Below, in pieces: positions 59,895 through 64,000 of a stretch of 64,000 bases of DNA. This stretch comes from Collinsella sp. (GTDB lineage: Bacteria > Actinomycetota > Coriobacteriia > Coriobacteriales > Coriobacteriaceae). Within the stretch, counting starts at the first letter, position 1. Every line of letters begins with the position of its first letter. Below the pieces are notes generated by a model. It was not told the DNA's origin. It made no database searches and was given only the letters and a program-made list of their open reading frames with translations. The translations under genes and the position numbers were made by a program. Location: the NCBI GenBank assembly GCA_019425015.1, contig JAHYYJ010000007.1:62001-126000 (forward strand), read 5' to 3'.

Positions 59895-60790
59895 TGAAGC
59901 TCTCGCATGAGTCCAAGGTCCGCCTGGGCGTCGGTATCGGAGCGTTCGTGCTCATCATCGGGCTTATCTTTGGCACTTCGCGGATATTGTTTCATTTTGA
60001 TGGCCCGTGGGATCTCGGCGATATTGCATCCGGTTTGTCCGGTATGGACGATGTGGTTGACGGGGACGATTCTTTGGATGGCGGTAACTATTCCGCTCAG
60101 TCTCGGCAGCTTTCGAGCGAAACGTTTGATGCCGACTCATTCCAGTCCCTTGACCTGGATGTGACATCGGGTGAGGTTGAGATCAAGTGCGTTTCCGGCG
60201 GGCAGGTGCGTGTCATCGAGAGCGGTCGTGTTGCAAAGGGGGTAGCTACCTACGATGCTGCCACTCAGAATCTGGCCGAGGTTAAGGGTTCTGCGCTCAA
60301 GATTCGCCAGTTCGATTGCGATGACGAGCGCGCCATTGACCGCACGGTTACCGTCGAACTGCCGCGCGAAGTTGCCGATAACATGGTGGGCATTACAGCG
60401 AATGTAGGATCGGGCGATCTGACGGTCACGGACATTGCGTGTCATGACCTCAACTTGACTTTGGACTCGGGAGACATCGAGTTTGCGGGCACCGTAACCG
60501 ACACCTTGGATGCCGAGGTCGGTTCGGGCGATGTGGCGTTCGAGCTCTACCAGGCCCCCGCGAAGTCGATGGACGTAAGCGTGGGCTCGGGCGATGTGGA
60601 GATATCGGTTCCGAACTCTACGGGCTTTAAGGCGAGCCTCACCGTGGGCAGCGGTGACTTTGAGAGCGATTTCCTTCCGCTTGGCTACGATGGCGAGACC
60701 ATATTGAATGCTGAATTCGACAACGGTGACAAGTCTGCAACGTATCGTTTTAAGGTCGGTTCGGGCGACATGTCGTTCGAATCGGTGTGA
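59891..60790 (+). CDS. DUF4097 beta-repeat membrane protein
   Basis: 299 aa. A membrane anchor at about 13-34 (LGVGIGAFVLIIGLIF) places the rest outside the cytoplasm, with a DUF4097-type beta-helix: repeated GSGD units (GSGDLTVTD, GSGDVAFEL, GSGDVEISV, GSGDFESDF, GSGDMSFES). Family members often pair with PadR, HTH or sigma-like regulators and respond to cell-envelope stress. Translationally coupled to the HTH membrane protein. No known ligand. Confidence 0.85.
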   Translation: MMKLSHESKVRLGVGIGAFVLIIGLIFGTSRILFHFDGPWDLGDIASGLSGMDDVVDGDDSLDGGNYSAQSRQLSSETFDADSFQSLDLDVTSGEVEIKCVSGGQVRVIESGRVAKGVATYDAATQNLAEVKGSALKIRQFDCDDERAIDRTVTVELPREVADNMVGITANVGSGDLTVTDIACHDLNLTLDSGDIEFAGTVTDTLDAEVGSGDVAFELYQAPAKSMDVSVGSGDVEISVPNSTGFKASLTVGSGDFESDFLPLGYDGETILNAEFDNGDKSATYRFKVGSGDMSFESV

Positions 60791-60836
60791 CATGCGGTTT
60801 TCGGAGATCGGTGCATATAGGCATGCTCTTTGATGG

Positions 60837-60868
60837 AGGCGCCGGGGCCGTGACTGGCTCCGGCGCCT
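60837..60868 (+). terminator. terminator after the DUF4097 gene
   Basis: AGGCGCCGG (60837-60845) pairs perfectly with CCGGCGCCT (60860-60868), with a short T-rich tail. The TACAAT at 60876-60881 may be part of the Elp3 promoter. Confidence 0.75.
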
Positions 60869-60887
60869 TTGCCTTTACAATGGGGGC

Positions 60888-62795
60888 ATGGAACAGATTA
60901 TTTTGAACATACTCGAGGCTCTGCGTCGCGGCGAGACCGTGGACGACAAGGCACTCGTCAAGCTGATACATGCCGAGGCGCGCCGTGAGGGCGCCGACAA
61001 ACGCGATTTGGCCAAGCGCCGCCTGCTGCCGTTTTACCAGCGGGTGAAGCGCGAGGAGCCGGCTCGTTGGGCTGGATGGAATGTCGATGCCGATCTGGAA
61101 CGCCAACTGCTGCAGGTGCTGCGTATGAAGCCGCGCCGAACGGCCTCGGGCGTGGCGACCATTACCGTCATCACCAAGCCCTGGCCATGCTCGGGCGATT
61201 GCCTGTTTTGCCCCAACGATCTGCGCATGCCCAAAAGCTACCTGCACGCCGAGCCGGCGTGCGCCCGTGCGGAGCAAAACTGCTTCGATCCGTATCTGCA
61301 GGTGAGCGCCCGTTTGACGGCGCTTTCGCAGATGGGGCATGCGACCGACAAGATCGAGCTCATCGTGCTCGGCGGTACCTGGAGCGACTATTCGCAAGGG
61401 TATCAGGCATGGTTTATGTCGGAGCTCTTCCGTGCGCTCAATGATGATGCGGTGGCGGGCGTGGCGGCAAACCCCATGTTGGCGCGTCCGGGCATCAGCC
61501 GTGCCGAGGCGGGGCGCCTGCTCGATGACGCTCCCGCCGATGCCCTGCCGCCGGTGGTAACAGAGCGCCGCGAGCGCTATCGGGCTGCCGGCATTGCGAC
61601 AGACGAGGCCAAGCTCGCTGCCGGCGTTGCCGACGAGCAGGAGCGTGTGGATGTTGCCGTGGGCGGCTATAACCGCGCGGTGCGTCGTCTGTACGGCCCC
61701 GGTACGCCGTGGGGCGAGGTCACCGAGTGGCAGACGGCAACGATGGAGGAGCTCGAGCGTCAGCAGCGCATCAACGAGACGGCGAAGCATCGCGTGGTGG
61801 GACTCGTTATCGAGACGCGCCCCGATGCCGTAACGCCGCAGGCCCTCACGCTTATCCGCCGTCTGGGCTGCACCAAGATTCAGATGGGTATCCAGAGCCT
61901 CGACCAGCATTTGCTCGATATCAACGAGCGTCGCATTTCGGTGGCGCAGATCGAGCGGGCGTTTTCGCTTGCGCGCCTGTTTGGCTTTAAGATCCACGCG
62001 CATTTTATGCTCAACTTGCTGGGCGCCACGCCCGAGGGGGACAAGCGCGACTACGAGCGCTTTATGACCGAAGGGGCCTTTATGCCCGACGAGGTCAAGG
62101 TTTACCCGTGTGCGCTCATCGAGGGCTCGCGTCTGGTGGGCTGCTATGAGCGTGGCGAGTGGCGCCCCTATACCGAGGAAGAGCTGCTCGATGTGCTGGC
62201 CGACGACATCGTGGTGACGCCGGCGTTCTGCCGCATCAGCCGTATGATTCGCGACTTTAGCTCCGACGACATCATGGTGGGCAACAAGAAGCCCAACCTA
62301 CGTCAGCTCGTCGAGAACCGCCTGGCTGCTCGGGGTGACGGTGCGACGGTGCGTGAGATTCGCTATCGCGAGATCAGCACGGCGGGTGCCGACCTGGACG
62401 AGTTGACCCTTGATGAGGAAGTGGCGTACGAGACGCCGGTGACTTACGAGCACTTTTTGCAATGGGTGACGCCGCGGGGCAAGATCGCGGGCTTTTTGCG
62501 GTTGTCGCTGCCCGATCGCGCTTTTGTTGCCGCGCATGTGGACGAGCTGCCGACGACGCCGGACGAGGCGATGATTCGCGAGGTGCACGTGTACGGTATG
62601 GCGGCGCGCGTGGGCGACCAGGGTCAGGCGGCGCAGCACCATGGATTGGGACGTTTGCTCGTGGAGCGTGCGTGCCAGATAGCTCGGGATGCCGGTTATA
62701 CGCACATCAACGTGATCAGCGCGATTGGTACGCGCGAGTACTATCGCCATCTTGGGTTTTATGACCATGGACTCTATCTGCAGAAGGAGCTCTAG
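60888..62795 (+). CDS. Elp3-like tRNA uridine(34) acetyltransferase (radical SAM + GNAT)
   Basis: 635 aa. The radical SAM cluster CSGDCLFC has Cys101, Cys105 and Cys108 (CxxxCxxC). Following segments match Elp3: VLGGTWSDYSQGYQAWF, ETRPDAV, KIQMGIQSLDQHLL and KIHAHFMLNLLGATPEGD. The C-terminal GNAT domain (about 490-635) includes GLGRLLVERA and TREYYRHLGF. Archaeal and eukaryotic Elp3 place a carboxymethyl group on U34 of tRNA; bacterial Elp3 proteins are presumed to do likewise. The ribosome binding site is GGGGG. The next gene starts with no gap. Confidence 0.9.
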   Translation: MEQIILNILEALRRGETVDDKALVKLIHAEARREGADKRDLAKRRLLPFYQRVKREEPARWAGWNVDADLERQLLQVLRMKPRRTASGVATITVITKPWPCSGDCLFCPNDLRMPKSYLHAEPACARAEQNCFDPYLQVSARLTALSQMGHATDKIELIVLGGTWSDYSQGYQAWFMSELFRALNDDAVAGVAANPMLARPGISRAEAGRLLDDAPADALPPVVTERRERYRAAGIATDEAKLAAGVADEQERVDVAVGGYNRAVRRLYGPGTPWGEVTEWQTATMEELERQQRINETAKHRVVGLVIETRPDAVTPQALTLIRRLGCTKIQMGIQSLDQHLLDINERRISVAQIERAFSLARLFGFKIHAHFMLNLLGATPEGDKRDYERFMTEGAFMPDEVKVYPCALIEGSRLVGCYERGEWRPYTEEELLDVLADDIVVTPAFCRISRMIRDFSSDDIMVGNKKPNLRQLVENRLAARGDGATVREIRYREISTAGADLDELTLDEEVAYETPVTYEHFLQWVTPRGKIAGFLRLSLPDRAFVAAHVDELPTTPDEAMIREVHVYGMAARVGDQGQAAQHHGLGRLLVERACQIARDAGYTHINVISAIGTREYYRHLGFYDHGLYLQKEL

Positions 62796-63674
62796 ATGAA
62801 CAAGCCAAGTGTTTCTGCCGGCGTCGTTGCCGGCGTTGCCCTGGGAGCCGCGGCGCTTGGTGCGGCCGCCGTCGCTGTTCGCGCTGCCTGTTTGCAGGTC
62901 GCGAGGACCCGCAACGGGCTGGCGCGGGTGAAGCGCATGCACAATGAGGGCGGTGACGAGGTCCGTGTGCTCGTGCAGGGCGGCGTCTACCAAAGCGCGA
63001 GCTATGTTGGCGATCGTTGGGCGGAGCCGGCCTTTGCGTACTATCGTGCATTTGACGATGTGTTTGAGGCCGAGGATGCAATGCGCGACGCTTATGGTCA
63101 CGGCATCGACCGCATGCTTATGCTCGGCGGCGGTGGGTTTTCCTATCCCAAGTTTGCACTGTTGTCGCATGAGGGCTTGCGTATGGACGTCATCGAGTAT
63201 GACGGAGAGATAACGCGCTTGGCGCGCCGTTGGTTCTATCTGGATGAACTGGAGCACACGGTGGGCGATCGCCTGCGGGTGATTACCGCCGAGGCTCGCT
63301 CGTATCTGGGTGTGACGAGCGTGGGCCATCGTCGCTACGACGTCGTTGTGAGCGACTGCTTTGGCGGTGCCGAGCCTGTGCGCGAGCTGGCGACCGTTGA
63401 GGCGCTGCGCCTGGTGCGGGGCAGCCTGAATGCCGGCGGCATCTACGTTGCCAATATCGTGAGCGCAAACGAGGGGAGCGATGTGACGTTCCTGCGCGAT
63501 TGCGTTGCCACGGCACTTGAGGTGTTCAACCGCGCTTGGGTGGCGCCTTGTGGCGATACGGAGTTCGGCGGCGAGGAGAACTACCTGCTCATCGCCAGCG
63601 ACGGCGACTACGCCTTTGCCGAAGCCGTGCCCTTCGACACCGACTTCCTCGGCACCGTCCTTCACGACAAGTAA
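62796..63674 (+). CDS. spermidine-synthase-like protein with N-terminal membrane segment
   Basis: 292 aa. Residues 8-32 are a hydrophobic Ala/Gly/Val-rich segment (a signal anchor). The soluble part has the Rossmann motif MLMLGGGGFSYPKF near 104-118, VIEYDGEITRLARRWF and VVSDCFGGAEPVREL, the pattern of the spermidine synthase fold; catalytic Asp-rich motifs for putrescine are not obvious, so a different SAM- or dcSAM-dependent reaction is possible. It starts one base after the elp3 stop and is likely cotranscribed with it. Confidence 0.75.
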   Translation: MNKPSVSAGVVAGVALGAAALGAAAVAVRAACLQVARTRNGLARVKRMHNEGGDEVRVLVQGGVYQSASYVGDRWAEPAFAYYRAFDDVFEAEDAMRDAYGHGIDRMLMLGGGGFSYPKFALLSHEGLRMDVIEYDGEITRLARRWFYLDELEHTVGDRLRVITAEARSYLGVTSVGHRRYDVVVSDCFGGAEPVRELATVEALRLVRGSLNAGGIYVANIVSANEGSDVTFLRDCVATALEVFNRAWVAPCGDTEFGGEENYLLIASDGDYAFAEAVPFDTDFLGTVLHDK

Positions 63675-63701
63675 GTCTCCCCGTCCCAAAAAAGACTGGT
63701 C

Positions 63702-64000
63702 TTAGGCGTGGTCGCGCCAGCCGAGAACGCGCTGCTTCATACCCTCGATGTCGAGCACGCCTTCGGCAAAGCCCTTGCGCACGAGCTCTTCGGGAACAAA
63801 CTCGTCGTAGCGGTCAAAGTAAGGCACCTCGCCAGGATAGACGAGCTCGATGGGATCGAAGTCCTTTTCGGCCTCGGCGGCGAGCACCTCAAAGAACGTC
63901 TCCTCGTCGGCCTTCATCTTAAACTGCATAAAGTACGGGCGTGACGGATCGAGCCCGCGAAGGCCCAGCTCCGCGGCACATTTAATCTTGAGCATGCGCT
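63702..64000 (-). CDS. C-terminal fragment of an unrecognised protein
   Basis: The minus-strand frame is open to the window edge and the visible part is about 99 residues ending WRDHA. An ATG at 63995 has no clear ribosome binding site, so the gene probably begins beyond the window. Recognisable features are few: ELGLRGLDPSRPYFMQF, FDPIELVYPGEVPYFDRYDEFVPEELVRKGF. No family can be assigned. Confidence 0.6.
   Translation of the reverse strand, partial: RMLKIKCAAELGLRGLDPSRPYFMQFKMKADEETFFEVLAAEAEKDFDPIELVYPGEVPYFDRYDEFVPEELVRKGFAEGVLDIEGMKQRVLGWRDHA

Noticed and set aside
63675..63701. CCCCGTCCCAAAAA stretch as another repeat copy
   Set aside because: Only short AGTCT/AGACT arms pair; it lacks the GGGGACAG loop and could be a simple terminator.
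1..64000. tRNA or rRNA genes
   Set aside because: No cloverleaf with GTTCRANNC-type T-arms or rRNA core sequence was seen; absence should be confirmed by a tRNA-finding program.

Overview
The window is high-GC, gene-dense bacterial DNA. It most likely comes from an anaerobic gut actinobacterium of the Coriobacteriia, and a Collinsella-like genome fits best. The pointers are a bile salt hydrolase, a rubrerythrin, surface proteins ending in a sortase-type LAATGD motif, PTS-based sugar uptake, an actinobacterial DUF3516 helicase, and frequent palindromic intergenic repeats. The genus is an inference. I see no rRNA, tRNA, CRISPR array, prophage or complete insertion sequence.

Layout. 1-6.2 kb: acetyltransferase fragment, TetM-like translational GTPase, AAA ATPase, UvrA-like ABC ATPase. 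6.2-9.1 kb (minus strand): TrmL, COG0523 GTPase, ArsC/Spx-like protein, flavin reductase. 9.2-13.6 kb: two related c-di-GMP enzymes. 13.9-17.0 kb: patatin, then a thiamine salvage operon (thiM, thiamine-binding protein, thiE) behind a TPP riboswitch. 17-22.3 kb: HAD phosphatase, LysR regulator, MetE-like methyltransferase, uracil permease, esterase. 22.5-27.9 kb: two tandem surface-protein paralogues and the purine permease from whose 3' end the duplication started. 28-38 kb: two peptide-deformylase-family proteins, bile salt hydrolase, Kup, EamA/LysR divergent pair, HTH-aminotransferase fusion, MFS pump. 38-44 kb: RGG-rich protein, a cluster of palindromes, pdxT-pdxS with divergent pdxR, and a nuclease-like gene bracketed by two copies of a 119-bp palindromic repeat. 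44-52 kb: rubrerythrin, alcohol and aldehyde dehydrogenases, phosphoesterase, and a LicT-type antiterminator with its RNA target in front of a PTS EIIBC and a sugar deacetylase. 52-64 kb: DUF2130 protein, Ski2-like helicase, third 119-bp repeat, TrmB, Trm9-like methyltransferase, HTH/DUF4097 membrane pair, Elp3, spermidine-synthase-like protein, and a truncated gene.

The most unusual content is the repeats. Three copies of an exactly 119-bp element (42419, 43839, 56897) share perfect terminal inverted repeats. Two of them supply the stop codons of pdxR and of the nuclease-like gene, and together they frame that gene as a 1.4-kb unit. A different 107-bp palindrome likewise supplies the stop codon of a deformylase-like gene. 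A second family of hairpins with a GGGGACAG-like loop recurs six times. Other notable points are a fossil of the surface-gene duplication, an internal ribosome binding site that could release the aminotransferase from its HTH fusion, and Elp3 plus a Trm9-like methyltransferase 2-3 kb apart, which suggests a bacterial wobble-uridine modification route.
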